A DNA stretch of 64,000 bases from NCBI RefSeq assembly GCF_023184515.1, contig NZ_JAAHBP010000024.1, forward strand, positions 62,001 to 126,000, written 5' to 3'. A program made the position numbers and the translations under genes. Below the pieces are notes generated by a model. That model worked only from the letters and a program-made list of their open reading frames with translations, ran no database searches and was not told the DNA's origin. Of this stretch, positions 52,222 through 60,576 are shown piece after piece (position 1 is the first letter of the stretch; each line of letters opens with the position of its first letter). This DNA comes from Streptomyces sp. D2-8 (GTDB taxonomy: Bacteria > Actinomycetota > Actinomycetes > Streptomycetales > Streptomycetaceae).

Positions 52222-53673
52222 ATGAGCGCTTCCGCCCTGCCGTCCTCCGGCCCCGCCGCCCAGGGGGTCGACCCCCGCGGTGTCCACGCCTTCCTCGACG
52301 CCCTCGAAGCCGCCCCCGGGATCGAGCCGCACAGCCTGATGATCATGCGGCACGGGCATCTGGTCGCCTCCGGCTGGTGGGCGCCGTACACCGCCGAACG
52401 CCCCCATCTGCTGTACTCGCTCAGCAAGAGCTTCACCGGGACCGCCGCCGCCCTGGCCGAGGCCGACGGGCTGCTCGACTTCGACGCGCCCGTGATCTCG
52501 TACTTCCCGGAGTTCGAGGCCGACATCACCGACCCGCGCAGCCGGGCCATGCTCGTGCGGCACGTGGCGTCCATGGCGAGCGGCCATCGGCGGGACACCG
52601 TCGACGAGGCCTTCGGGCGGGACCCCGCCGAGCCCGTCCGGGGATTCCTGCTGCTGCCGCCGGACGGCGACCCGGGCACCGTCTTCGCCTACAACCAGCC
52701 CGCCACCTACACGCTCGCCGCGATCGTCCAGCGGGTGACCGGGCAGCCGCTCACCGCGTATCTGCGGCCCCGGCTGCTGGATCCGCTGGGCATCGGTGAC
52801 GTGGCCTGGCGGCGGGACCGCGCCGGCCGAGAGCTCGGCTTCAGCGGCCTGCACGCCACCACCGACGCGGTCGCCCGGCTCGGCCTGCTGTATCTGAACG
52901 ACGGGCTCTGGGAGGGTCAGCGGCTGCTGCCGAGGGGATGGACGGCCCGGGCCTCGCAACCCCGCATTCCCACCGCCGGAGCCATGGGAGACGCGCAGCG
53001 GCAGGACTGGGACCAGGGCTACGGCTATCAGTTCTGGACGTCCCGGCACGGCTACCGGGGCGACGGCGCGTACGGCCAGTTCTGCCTGGTGCTGCCGGAG
53101 CACGCCGCGGTGATCGCGGCGACCGCGGCGACCGAGGGGATGCAGGAGTACCTGAACCTGGTCTGGGAGCATCTGCTGCCCGCCTTCGGCCCCGAGCCGC
53201 TGACCGGCCGCGAGGCCGCCGACACGGAGCTGCGGGAGCGCCTCGGCCTGCTCGCGCTGCCGCCCGCGCCGGGCCGGCCCGCACCCCCGGAGCGGGACCG
53301 GGACTGGGCCGCCGCCGCGTTCGCGCCCTCCGCGGGGACCGGACCGGTCCGGTCGGCCGGGCTCGCCCGGGACACGGACGGCTGGATGCTCACGCTCACT
53401 GGAGAGGGGGACCGGCCGGACCACCCGGACCGGTTCGCCCTGCGCCTCGCCGGGAAGGGCTGGACGGTCGCCGAGGAACCCGTCCCGACCGCGGTGAGCG
53501 GCGGCTGGACCGATGCCGGCACGCTGGCCGTGGAGGTGCTGTTCCTGGAGACCCCGCACCGCCTGGCGCTGACCTGCTCCCTCGCGGACCGGACGCTCAC
53601 CGCGTGCTGGCGCACCCAGCCGCTGCACGGCGGTAGGCTCGTCTCCCTGCGCGCCCCGCGCGGCTCAGGCTGA
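52222..53673 (+). CDS. Cytoplasmic serine hydrolase (beta-lactamase fold)
   Basis: A 483-residue beta-lactamase-family enzyme without signal peptide: Ser-Leu-Ser-Lys active site in LLYSLSKSFTG, Tyr-Asn in FAYNQPATY, and a C-terminal lipocalin-like beta domain (about 350-483). Related to esterase EstB-type hydrolases. ATG 52222 has AGGA upstream. Its stop overlaps the convergent pseudokinase by 9 bp. Confidence 0.88.
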   Translation: MSASALPSSGPAAQGVDPRGVHAFLDALEAAPGIEPHSLMIMRHGHLVASGWWAPYTAERPHLLYSLSKSFTGTAAALAEADGLLDFDAPVISYFPEFEADITDPRSRAMLVRHVASMASGHRRDTVDEAFGRDPAEPVRGFLLLPPDGDPGTVFAYNQPATYTLAAIVQRVTGQPLTAYLRPRLLDPLGIGDVAWRRDRAGRELGFSGLHATTDAVARLGLLYLNDGLWEGQRLLPRGWTARASQPRIPTAGAMGDAQRQDWDQGYGYQFWTSRHGYRGDGAYGQFCLVLPEHAAVIAATAATEGMQEYLNLVWEHLLPAFGPEPLTGREAADTELRERLGLLALPPAPGRPAPPERDRDWAAAAFAPSAGTGPVRSAGLARDTDGWMLTLTGEGDRPDHPDRFALRLAGKGWTVAEEPVPTAVSGGWTDAGTLAVEVLFLETPHRLALTCSLADRTLTACWRTQPLHGGRLVSLRAPRGSG

Positions 53674-55323
53674 GCCCGGCCGGAAGGTCTTGAGGATGGT
53701 GCGCAACGCCTCCTGGTTCGCGGCGTCCTCCCAGTCGGCGTCCGGGGTCGTCCAGCGCAGCGAGAAGCTCCGGCCCTCACCCAGCAGGAACCCCCGGCCG
53801 AAGGTGTGGACCCGGGTGCCGTCGGCATCCGCGGTCCATTCCATGTCGGCGGCCTCGCGTCCCTGGTACGTCGTCGCGCGGATCGCTCCGATCCGCTCGT
53901 AGTCGTCGGCCTCCTCCTTGAGGTTCGGCTCGACTTCGTCCCGCCACACGGCCACGGGGTCCGGGCCCACCCGCTCGCTGTAGGTGACGGCCAGCGTGCG
54001 GTCGTCACCCTCGGCACCGAAGACGACCCGGTACCTCAGATCGCCCTGGCGGTCGGTGTCCACCCGCTTCCAGCCCTCGGGGAGCGCGACGGAGAAACCC
54101 TCCGCCGCCCGGTAGCGCTGGAAACCGGCCGGCAGGGCCGTGGCCGGGGCGGACGGTGTGGGAGTGGGAGTGGGGGACGGGGACGAGGGAGTGGGCGTGG
54201 GCGAGGGGGACTTGGGAGGGCTGGGCGCCCCGGAGGGTTCGGGGGTGTCGCCGCCGGTGCCCTCGCCCGGCGTGGCGGCGGAGGCCGGCGGCCGGGCCGG
54301 TGATTCGGCCGCGTCGCTGGCGCTGTCAGTGCCGGGCAGCCCCTGGGTCGAGGCGAGCACGGCGACCGCTACGGTGACGACGGCCAGGGCCGTTCCCACC
54401 ACCATGGTCCGTCTGCTCCACGCGGGGCTCCCCGTCCGCACCGCGGTGTAGGCGCCGCGCAGCCGCGGGCCCGGCGCCGCGGCCAGGGCGGCCTCGGGGT
54501 CCTCGCTGAGCGCGCGGGTCAGCGCCTCACGCACCACCGGGCGGGTCAGCCGCTCCCGGGAGTCCTTGCGGAGCAGCCCCTGCACGACCCGGGTGAGCGG
54601 CCCGGCGCGCACCGGGGTGCGCAGCGGCAGCCGGTCCACGCCCTTGAGGGTGTTCTCCGGGCGTCCCCGGTCCCGGAAGGGCGGGCGCCCCTCGACCATG
54701 GTGTACAGGATCGCGCCCAGCGCCCACAGGTCGGCCGCGGGACCGATGCGCTGGTCACGGGCCTGCTCCGGGGAGGCGTACGCGGGGGCCGTGAGACGGG
54801 GCGCGAAGGTCGCGCCGGCCAGGCCGAAGCCGGTGACGACGACCGAGTGGTCCTCCCGTACGAACACCTGGCCGGGGCTGAGTTCGCCGTGCGTGATGCC
54901 CTCGGCGTGCGCGGCGTCCAGCACGTCGAGCAGCTCCAGGCCGATCCGGGCCGCCCGCACGTAGTTGAACGTGCCCTGCTCCGAGAGGAGTTCGCCGAGC
55001 GGGGTGCCGTCGATCCACTCGTTGACGGTCCACAGGGCGCCGGCCTCGTCGACGGCGTCGACGACCGCGGCGATCCGGCCGGGGCAGAGCAGCGCCATGC
55101 TCTCGGTCGTGCGCAGCAGGCGGGCGGCGGCCCGGCGCTCGGCTCCGCGCGGGTCGTCCGGAAGCCCGATCTGGGTCACGAGGCACGGTCGGGAGATCTC
55201 GCCGGCCCCGGTGTCCTCGGCATACCAGCAGATGCGGTTGGTCTCGCGCTGGATGATCTCGAGCAGCCGGTACCGGCCGGCGACCAACTGGTGTGTGGAG
55301 ACGTGCGCCCTGCCCATGGCCAT
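53665..55323 (-). CDS. Membrane-anchored pseudokinase with outer domain
   Basis: A 552-residue protein. Residues 18-270 have a protein-kinase fold, but every catalytic motif is lost: no Gly loop or VAIK lysine, HRDLKPxN reads HGELSPGQ (145-152), and DFG reads GFG (165-167). APE survives as ASPEQ. One membrane helix (about 307-325), a Pro/Ser/Thr-rich spacer (330-390) and an outer beta domain (about 395-552; FSVALPEGWKRV) follow. It likely signals by binding, not phosphorylation. Start is 55323 or 55317. Confidence 0.88.
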   Translation of the reverse strand: MAMGRAHVSTHQLVAGRYRLLEIIQRETNRICWYAEDTGAGEISRPCLVTQIGLPDDPRGAERRAAARLLRTTESMALLCPGRIAAVVDAVDEAGALWTVNEWIDGTPLGELLSEQGTFNYVRAARIGLELLDVLDAAHAEGITHGELSPGQVFVREDHSVVVTGFGLAGATFAPRLTAPAYASPEQARDQRIGPAADLWALGAILYTMVEGRPPFRDRGRPENTLKGVDRLPLRTPVRAGPLTRVVQGLLRKDSRERLTRPVVREALTRALSEDPEAALAAAPGPRLRGAYTAVRTGSPAWSRRTMVVGTALAVVTVAVAVLASTQGLPGTDSASDAAESPARPPASAATPGEGTGGDTPEPSGAPSPPKSPSPTPTPSSPSPTPTPTPSAPATALPAGFQRYRAAEGFSVALPEGWKRVDTDRQGDLRYRVVFGAEGDDRTLAVTYSERVGPDPVAVWRDEVEPNLKEEADDYERIGAIRATTYQGREAADMEWTADADGTRVHTFGRGFLLGEGRSFSLRWTTPDADWEDAANQEALRTILKTFRPGSA

Positions 55324-55660
55324 CCCTCGCTGGAAACCTGGCTCTCACCTTTTCCAGAGGTACGGAGAGTGAGGCGGCCTGCGTTCAATCGGATCGCAAC
55401 TCCGTCTTCATTCTTGCCTTTTGTTCAAGAGATGGGAGCAAGTGTGCGAGGAAACACGGTCTTTCGCGGGCTCCGGCGCGGTTCACCTCGGCCGCCCCGA
55501 GGCTCCGCGGGCGCGGGGGGAATTCGCCCGCCGCCGCCCGCGGATTCGCAAATTCTTGCCCGGCCTGGTGGTAACCGCCGGTAAATGCGGAGGTGTACAA
55601 CGTCTGAACTCGGAGCCCTCCGATGAATTCCGCGACGGATTCCCGGAGAGGGCCGGAACG
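55324..55660. other. Gene-free, locally AT-rich region
   Basis: A 337-bp gap containing the promoter of the pseudokinase gene (AT-rich stretch 55390-55450). A short open frame on the minus strand (55385-55600) has no ribosome site or recognisable protein features. Nothing else seen. Confidence 0.5.
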
Positions 55661-56620
55661 TCAGCGCAGACCGAAGCGACGCGCCCAGGCGAACAGGTCG
55701 CCCGTCGTCGCGTTGCCCCCGCACACCACCAGGCCGAGCCGGGTCCCGTCGCCGACCCGCTCCAGGACCTGCCGGGCCGCGGGCAGCAGACAGCCGGCCG
55801 CCGGTTCGGCCCACACCTTGGCGTGGTCGGCCAGGTCCAGCGAGCCCTGCACGGCCTCCCGGTCGGGAACCACCAGAACCTCGGTGACCAGGGCGGAGAC
55901 GTGGTCGTACGTCAGCTGTGACACGGACGGGGCGCTGAGGGTGGAGACGATCGACGACAGGGCGACCGGCCGCGGGCCGCCCGCCGTCAGCGCCTCGGAC
56001 ATGGCCTGCGCGCCCTCGGTCTCCACGCCCCACACCCGCACCCCGGGCCGGCACGCCCGCAGCGCGGCGGCGACACCGGCGATCAGGCCGCCGCCCCCGA
56101 TGCTGACCAGTACGTCGGTGAGCTCGCCGGCGTCGGCGGCGAACTCCAGCCCGACCGTGCCCTGTCCGGCGATCACCACCGGGTCGTCGAAGGGGTGGAC
56201 CAGGGTCATCCCCTCCTGCTGGAGCCGCGTCATGAGCGCGAACGCCCCGTCCATGTCGTCGGTCAGCCGCACCGACGCGCCGGCCGCCTCCGCGACCTCC
56301 ACGGCACGGGCGGGTGCCGTGCGCGGCATCACCACCGTGGCCTTCACATCGAGGGCCGCGGCCATGACCGCGAGGGCGATCCCGTGGTTGCCGCCGCTGA
56401 CCGCCACCACCCCGGCGGCCCGTTCGGCCTCGCCAAGCGACAGCAGCTTCGCCGTGGCCCCGCGCGCCTTGAACGAGCCGGTGCGCTGCAGCAGTTCGAG
56501 CTTCGCGGTGACCGGGGCACCGAGCAGTGCGGACAGCCCAGGGCTGTCCACGGTCGGGGTCCGCACGACGTGCCCGGCGATCCGCCCGGCCGCGGCTTCG
56601 ATCTCCGAGATGCCGATCAT
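55661..56620 (-). CDS. Threonine/serine dehydratase (PLP fold type II)
   Basis: A 319-residue catabolic-type dehydratase: PLP lysine in TGSFKARGA, SGGNHGIALAV, phosphate-binding SIGGGGLIAGV and C-terminal VVCGGNATT. It lacks the regulatory ACT domain of biosynthetic IlvA. Converts threonine or serine to oxoacid and ammonia. Start at ATG 56620 with GGAAGG nine bases upstream; the ATG at 56629 sits on that ribosome site. Confidence 0.9.
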   Translation of the reverse strand: MIGISEIEAAAGRIAGHVVRTPTVDSPGLSALLGAPVTAKLELLQRTGSFKARGATAKLLSLGEAERAAGVVAVSGGNHGIALAVMAAALDVKATVVMPRTAPARAVEVAEAAGASVRLTDDMDGAFALMTRLQQEGMTLVHPFDDPVVIAGQGTVGLEFAADAGELTDVLVSIGGGGLIAGVAAALRACRPGVRVWGVETEGAQAMSEALTAGGPRPVALSSIVSTLSAPSVSQLTYDHVSALVTEVLVVPDREAVQGSLDLADHAKVWAEPAAGCLLPAARQVLERVGDGTRLGLVVCGGNATTGDLFAWARRFGLR

Positions 56621-56824
56621 GGCAGCCATCCTTCCGGCGCGGGGTCGCGAAACGCGCCGTGTCGAACCCTGACGCGCGCAGGGGGCCGAGGTCAACGCGG
56701 TACCGGGGCGGTGCGAGGGCAGGCGCTCGGCGCGGCTGCGCGGCCGCGGGGGTCGCTCCAGCCGTGCCGATCGCCCTTCCCTCGCCGGTGGCTAGGGCCA
56801 TGGAGCGACCTTGCCTCCCGACGT

Positions 56825-57420
56825 TCCGGCGTCGGGCCACGTGAGGCAGGTGAGGAGCGCGCGCAGTTCTCCGGCGGTCCTGCGGCCGACGGCACCCGGA
56901 GGGCGCCGTGGTGCCGTCCCGCGCGGGTTGTTGTGGCGGTGTGCCCCCGCCCGCGCGCCGGCTGTTGGTGTCGGTCATGCCTCGCGCCGGATCAGGTGGG
57001 AGGGCAGCGATCACAGTCCGCCGGCGGGCCCTGCGGCCGACGGTCCGCAGGTTGCCATGGCGGCCGTGCGGAGATCCCCTGCCCGCCCGCCTTCAGGCGC
57101 CGCGCCGCGCCAGGTGGGCGAGGAGCGAGCGCAGTTCGACGGCGAGGCCCGCGGCCGATGGCACCCAGGGGTGTGCCGTGGTGCTCGTCCCCCGCCGGTT
57201 GCCATGGCCGCGCGGCGTGCCCCCTGCCTGCCGGCGTTTAGGCGTCGTGTCGCGCCAGGTGGGCGAGGAGCGAGCGACGTTCGCGGGCGGGCCCTGCGGT
57301 CGACGGCATCAAGGGGCGCCCGCGCGGAGTGCCCCTGCCCGCCCGCGTTCAGGCGTCTCGTCGCGCCAGGTGGGCGAGGAGCGAGCGCAGTTCGGCGGCG
57401 GGTGCTGCGGCCAACGGCAC
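56825..57420 (-). repeat. Serial decaying copies of the 3' end of the polyprenyl synthase gene
   Basis: The last 70 bp of the synthase gene (57349-57420) recur four times downstream. Copies end at about 57238 (reads RSLLAHLARHDA then TAA), 57093 (ELRSLLAHLARRGA then TGA), 56975 (internal stop) and 56825 (frame-broken). Spacing alternates near 111, 145, 118 and 150 bp, so a unit of about 260 bp holding two copies seems to have been duplicated. Spacers share GGTTGCCATGGC and CCCTGCCCGCCCGC. The stop codon position is kept in the copies nearest to the gene. Confidence 0.85.
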
Positions 57421-58584
57421 GTCGGCGAGTGCCCTCTCGACAGCGGTGATGTGGCGTCGGGCCTCCGCCATCGCCGCCGAACGGCCGCCCGCCTCCTCGA
57501 TCAGCGCCGCCGCCGTCTCGGGCGCGTCGCCGGACTCCAGGAGTGCCGCGATCCGGTCGCCCCTCGGGGAATCGAGCGCCACCAGCACCGGGAACGTCTT
57601 CTTCCGCTCGCGCAGATCACCGTGGACCGGCTTGCCGGTGACACGGGGATCGCCCCATACCCCCAGCACGTCGTCGACGATCTGGAACGCGACCCCCAGA
57701 TGCCGGCCCGCCCGGTCGAGCGCGCCGACCGTCTCGGGGCCGGCGCCCCCGAGCACGGCACCCAGCGCCGCCGCGCAGCCCAGCAGCGCTCCCGTCTTGT
57801 GCTCCGCCATCGCCCGGTACTCGTCCGGCCGTACCCGCTCCGTCCCCGTCCACGGACGGTCGGCGAACAGCAGGTCGTCCGCCTGCCCGCGCACCAGGTC
57901 GCCCAGCGCCACGGACAGTGTCCGCACGGCCCCGGCGCCGCCCGGCTGCGCGGCCAGCGTCTCGACGGCCAGGGCGAACAGCGCGTCGCCCGCGAGTACC
58001 GCGGGCCCCGTGCCGTAGGCCTTCCACACGGTCGGGCGGCGGCGCCGGTCCGCGTCGCCGTCCATGATGTCGTCGTGCAGCAGGGAGAACGTGTGCACCA
58101 GTTCCACCGCGACGGCCGCCGCCACCCCGGCCCGCTCCGGCGCACCGGCCGCCTCGGCCCCGAGCACCGCGAGCGCCTGCCGTACGCCCTTGCCGCCGGA
58201 GGCGACGGCCGGCGCACCGCCGACCTCGCACCAGCCGAAGGAGTAGGCGGCCATCTCGCCGACCCAGGGGTGCAGCCGGCCGACCGCTTCTTCCAGGGCG
58301 GGCCGGACCAGGGCGCGGCAGCGGTCGAGGACCCGTGGGGCGTCGCAGGTGCCGGCCCGGAGATCGTGCGGCTCGCCCTGCCGTGCTGTCCGTGCCGTGG
58401 CGGGCGCCTCGGACACCGCGTCCTGCCGCGGCGGCCTGGCGGTTGCCGGGACCGGAGCCGCCGGGCCCTGGCGTGCCGCTGCCGCCGGTCCGGCTCCGCG
58501 GGACGGCGGCGCCTGCGTGGCCGGGGGCGATGCCGCCCCATTGCTCCGCCGCGCTGCCTTCACCGTCGTCGGCAGCGCCGTCAC
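57349..58584 (-). CDS. Polyprenyl (geranylgeranyl-type) diphosphate synthase
   Basis: A 411-residue trans-prenyltransferase. First Asp-rich motif DDIMD (171-175), second DDVLGVWGD (304-312), plus KTGALLG and GDLRERKKTFP. It has an 80-residue Ala/Pro-rich N-terminal extension not found in ordinary GGPP synthases. Makes C15-C25 prenyl diphosphates; chain length is not determinable by eye. ATG overlaps the TPR gene stop (ATGA). No terpene cyclase or carotenoid gene is nearby. Confidence 0.92.
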   Translation of the reverse strand: MTALPTTVKAARRSNGAASPPATQAPPSRGAGPAAAARQGPAAPVPATARPPRQDAVSEAPATARTARQGEPHDLRAGTCDAPRVLDRCRALVRPALEEAVGRLHPWVGEMAAYSFGWCEVGGAPAVASGGKGVRQALAVLGAEAAGAPERAGVAAAVAVELVHTFSLLHDDIMDGDADRRRRPTVWKAYGTGPAVLAGDALFALAVETLAAQPGGAGAVRTLSVALGDLVRGQADDLLFADRPWTGTERVRPDEYRAMAEHKTGALLGCAAALGAVLGGAGPETVGALDRAGRHLGVAFQIVDDVLGVWGDPRVTGKPVHGDLRERKKTFPVLVALDSPRGDRIAALLESGDAPETAAALIEEAGGRSAAMAEARRHITAVERALADVPLAAAPAAELRSLLAHLARRDA

Positions 58585-59636
58585 AGTGCCGCCTCCGTCG
58601 CCCGCTCGGCCGTCGGTATGCCGAGTTCCTCGTGGGCCCGGGCCACCATCCGGCGGGCGTGCTGCAGACCGATGCGCTCCAGCATGCCCTCGAGATCGGC
58701 CAGTTCGGCCGCCGTCTCGTCACGGTCGCGACCCAGTCGGGCCAGGGCCTTGGCGAGCCCCAGGCGCGACAAAGCCTCCCCGCGCGGCTCGCTCATCTCG
58801 CGGAACTCCTCGAGCGCCTGCTCGTACAGCTCCCGCGCCCGCCCGTAACGCCCCGCCCGGTACAGGACGTTGCCGCGCATCTTGTGGTTGTAGGCCAGCG
58901 CGCTGGACAGCCGCATCGCACGGCACGTCGTCTCCGCCTCGCTCAGCAGCTCCAGGGCCCGCTCGGTGTCCCCGTCGCGCACCGACACCACATCGGCCAG
59001 CCCGCGCAGCGCCCAGGCGTGGCCGCGCCGGTCGTCGGCACGAGCGGCGATTTCGGCGGCTTCCTCGAACAGGGCGTACGCGCTGTCGTAGCGCCCGGTG
59101 TTGCGGTGCATCTGCGCGATGCCCTCCAGCGCCCACACCGTGTGCCGCGCCTCCCCGCGCCGCCGGGCCTCGGCGAGCAACTGCTCGTGCAGCCGGCCCA
59201 CGGCCTCGTAGTCGCCCTGGATGCGGCCGGTCTCGGCCAGGCCGGCCAGCGAGTAGCCGCGCACGACGATGTCCCCGCCCCGTTCGCCGAGGTCGGCCGC
59301 CAGCCGGAGCAGCCTGCGGGCCAGCGGGAGCGCGCCGCGCTGCCGGGCCAGCGTGCCGCCGCTCCACAGCGCCCAGGCCATGGCGCCGACGTCCCCGGCC
59401 TGCCGGGCCGCGCGGTAGCTCGCCTTCCAGGCCCGGTCCGCGTCCTCGACCCGGCCCAGCCGACGGTGCGCCTCGGCCACCGCGAGTCCGGAACGCGCCG
59501 CCTCCCCGGGCTGTCCGGCGCGCTCCGCCGCCCTCAACTGCTCGGTACCGGCGGCCAGGACGTCGGTCAGTGAGGAGTTGACGGACAGGGTGGTGAGCGC
59601 GCCCTGGTACTCCGGGGCGAATGCCTTGCCGTACAT
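58581..59636 (-). CDS. Tetratricopeptide-repeat protein
   Basis: A 351-residue all-helical protein with about eight TPR-like units (for example VGRLHEQLLAEARRRGEARH, DSAYALFEEAAEIAARADD and ARELYEQALEEFREMSEPRG). No HTH or enzymatic domain. First gene of an operon with the polyprenyl synthase. ATG 59636; a nested palindromic operator lies at 59653-59709. Confidence 0.85.
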   Translation of the reverse strand: MYGKAFAPEYQGALTTLSVNSSLTDVLAAGTEQLRAAERAGQPGEAARSGLAVAEAHRRLGRVEDADRAWKASYRAARQAGDVGAMAWALWSGGTLARQRGALPLARRLLRLAADLGERGGDIVVRGYSLAGLAETGRIQGDYEAVGRLHEQLLAEARRRGEARHTVWALEGIAQMHRNTGRYDSAYALFEEAAEIAARADDRRGHAWALRGLADVVSVRDGDTERALELLSEAETTCRAMRLSSALAYNHKMRGNVLYRAGRYGRARELYEQALEEFREMSEPRGEALSRLGLAKALARLGRDRDETAAELADLEGMLERIGLQHARRMVARAHEELGIPTAERATEAAL

Positions 59637-59652
59637 CGATGCCTTTCGGTCC

Positions 59653-59709
59653 GTATACACCCCAGGTATATTCAATGCGTATACATAGAGCGTATACATG
59701 GGGTGTATA
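59653..59709. promoter_or_regulatory. Nested AT-rich operator/promoter of the TPR operon
   Basis: An outer inverted repeat TATACACCCCA (59654-59664) / TGGGGTGTATA (59699-59709) encloses two direct copies of GCGTATACAT (about 59677-59686 and 59690-59699) 13 bp apart; GTATAC occurs three times. The block is strikingly AT-rich for this genome and lies 17-73 bp before the TPR start. A dimeric regulator with several sites is likely; none is encoded adjacent. Confidence 0.65.
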
Positions 59710-59724
59710 GAAGGGTGGAAGCCT

Positions 59725-59747
59725 GCCCTGGCCACAAGGGCCAGGGC
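59725..59747 (-). terminator. Hairpin terminator after the AIM24 gene
   Basis: GCCCTGGCC (59725-59733) and GGCCAGGGC (59739-59747) with loop ACAAG, downstream of the minus-strand AIM24 gene and before the TPR operator. Confidence 0.65.
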
Positions 59748-59821
59748 ATCACCTGTTGCCGATCAAGACGACGGCGGAACGGACCGGGTTGCCTCTGAGG
59801 CGCAGATCACCCGACGGGCAT

Positions 59822-60499
59822 TCAGTGCTGACCGGCCTTGTGCGGTGTCGCCTCACTCGGCCTGACGACGACGTACCCCTCACCCTGGAGCAGCAGTTGC
59901 ACGGCCTCGCCGGAGCCGCCGCGCAGCATCGACCCGATGGACTGGGAGCGGTGCAGCGAGGTCTGCAGGCCCGCGGTCCAGCCGACGATCGCGTCCGTGT
60001 CGACGTACACCGGGTACTGCGGCGAGACCGGGATGACGAGCGGACTGCCGTCGCACACCAGGCCCAGCTTGCCGTGCCCGGTGAAGACGCTGTTGAACAG
60101 GCCGCCCCCGGTGATGCCGGCGCCCTTCACGGTGGCGATGCGGTACGACAACGTGGCGTCGAAACACAGGACGTTGCGGCCGTTGACCGTGAACTCGTCG
60201 CCGGGCTCGACGTCGACGACGAAACAGTTCTGTGCCTCGTGCGCGAACCAGGCCTCGCCCTGCCCGCGCACCGCCATCAGCGGCAGTCCCTCCCCGGTGA
60301 CCGCGCGCTTGAGCATGCCGCCCACGCCCTGGCCCTTGCGCTCGAACTGGAGGTTGCCGCGGTAGGAGATCATCGCGCCCTGCCGGGCGAGCATCTCTCC
60401 GTTCACCGTGTATCGGATGCACTTGGCGTTCTCGACGGTCATGCCCGGCGCTACGGCGGGCTGCACCATGTGCTCACTGGAAAAGAGGTCACCCTTCAT
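59822..60499 (-). CDS. AIM24 family protein
   Basis: A 225-residue beta-rich protein of the AIM24/TspB-like family (MISYRGNLQFERKGQGVGG, ITGGGLFNSVFTGHGKLGL, VVIPV-like strands and VYVDTDAIVGWTAGLQ). Bacterial members often sit near TerD genes, as here; function unknown. ATG 60499 with GAGG upstream. Confidence 0.88.
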   Translation of the reverse strand: MKGDLFSSEHMVQPAVAPGMTVENAKCIRYTVNGEMLARQGAMISYRGNLQFERKGQGVGGMLKRAVTGEGLPLMAVRGQGEAWFAHEAQNCFVVDVEPGDEFTVNGRNVLCFDATLSYRIATVKGAGITGGGLFNSVFTGHGKLGLVCDGSPLVIPVSPQYPVYVDTDAIVGWTAGLQTSLHRSQSIGSMLRGGSGEAVQLLLQGEGYVVVRPSEATPHKAGQH

Positions 60500-60576
60500 A
60501 CCGGCATCCTCGCCCGGAGCCTCTCCCTCCGCCAAGATCACGCAGCAGGCCCGTTCGTGAAGCGCGGTCGCCGGGG

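Noticed and set aside
56825..57420. CRISPR array
   Set aside because: Units are long, degenerate, unevenly spaced and homologous to the neighbouring gene's end; no cas genes.
56908..58848. A plus-strand Arg/Ala/Pro-rich frame over the 3'-end repeats and polyprenyl synthase
   Set aside because: Antisense to a gene with two intact Asp-rich motifs; the apparent peptide repeats come from the DNA repeats.
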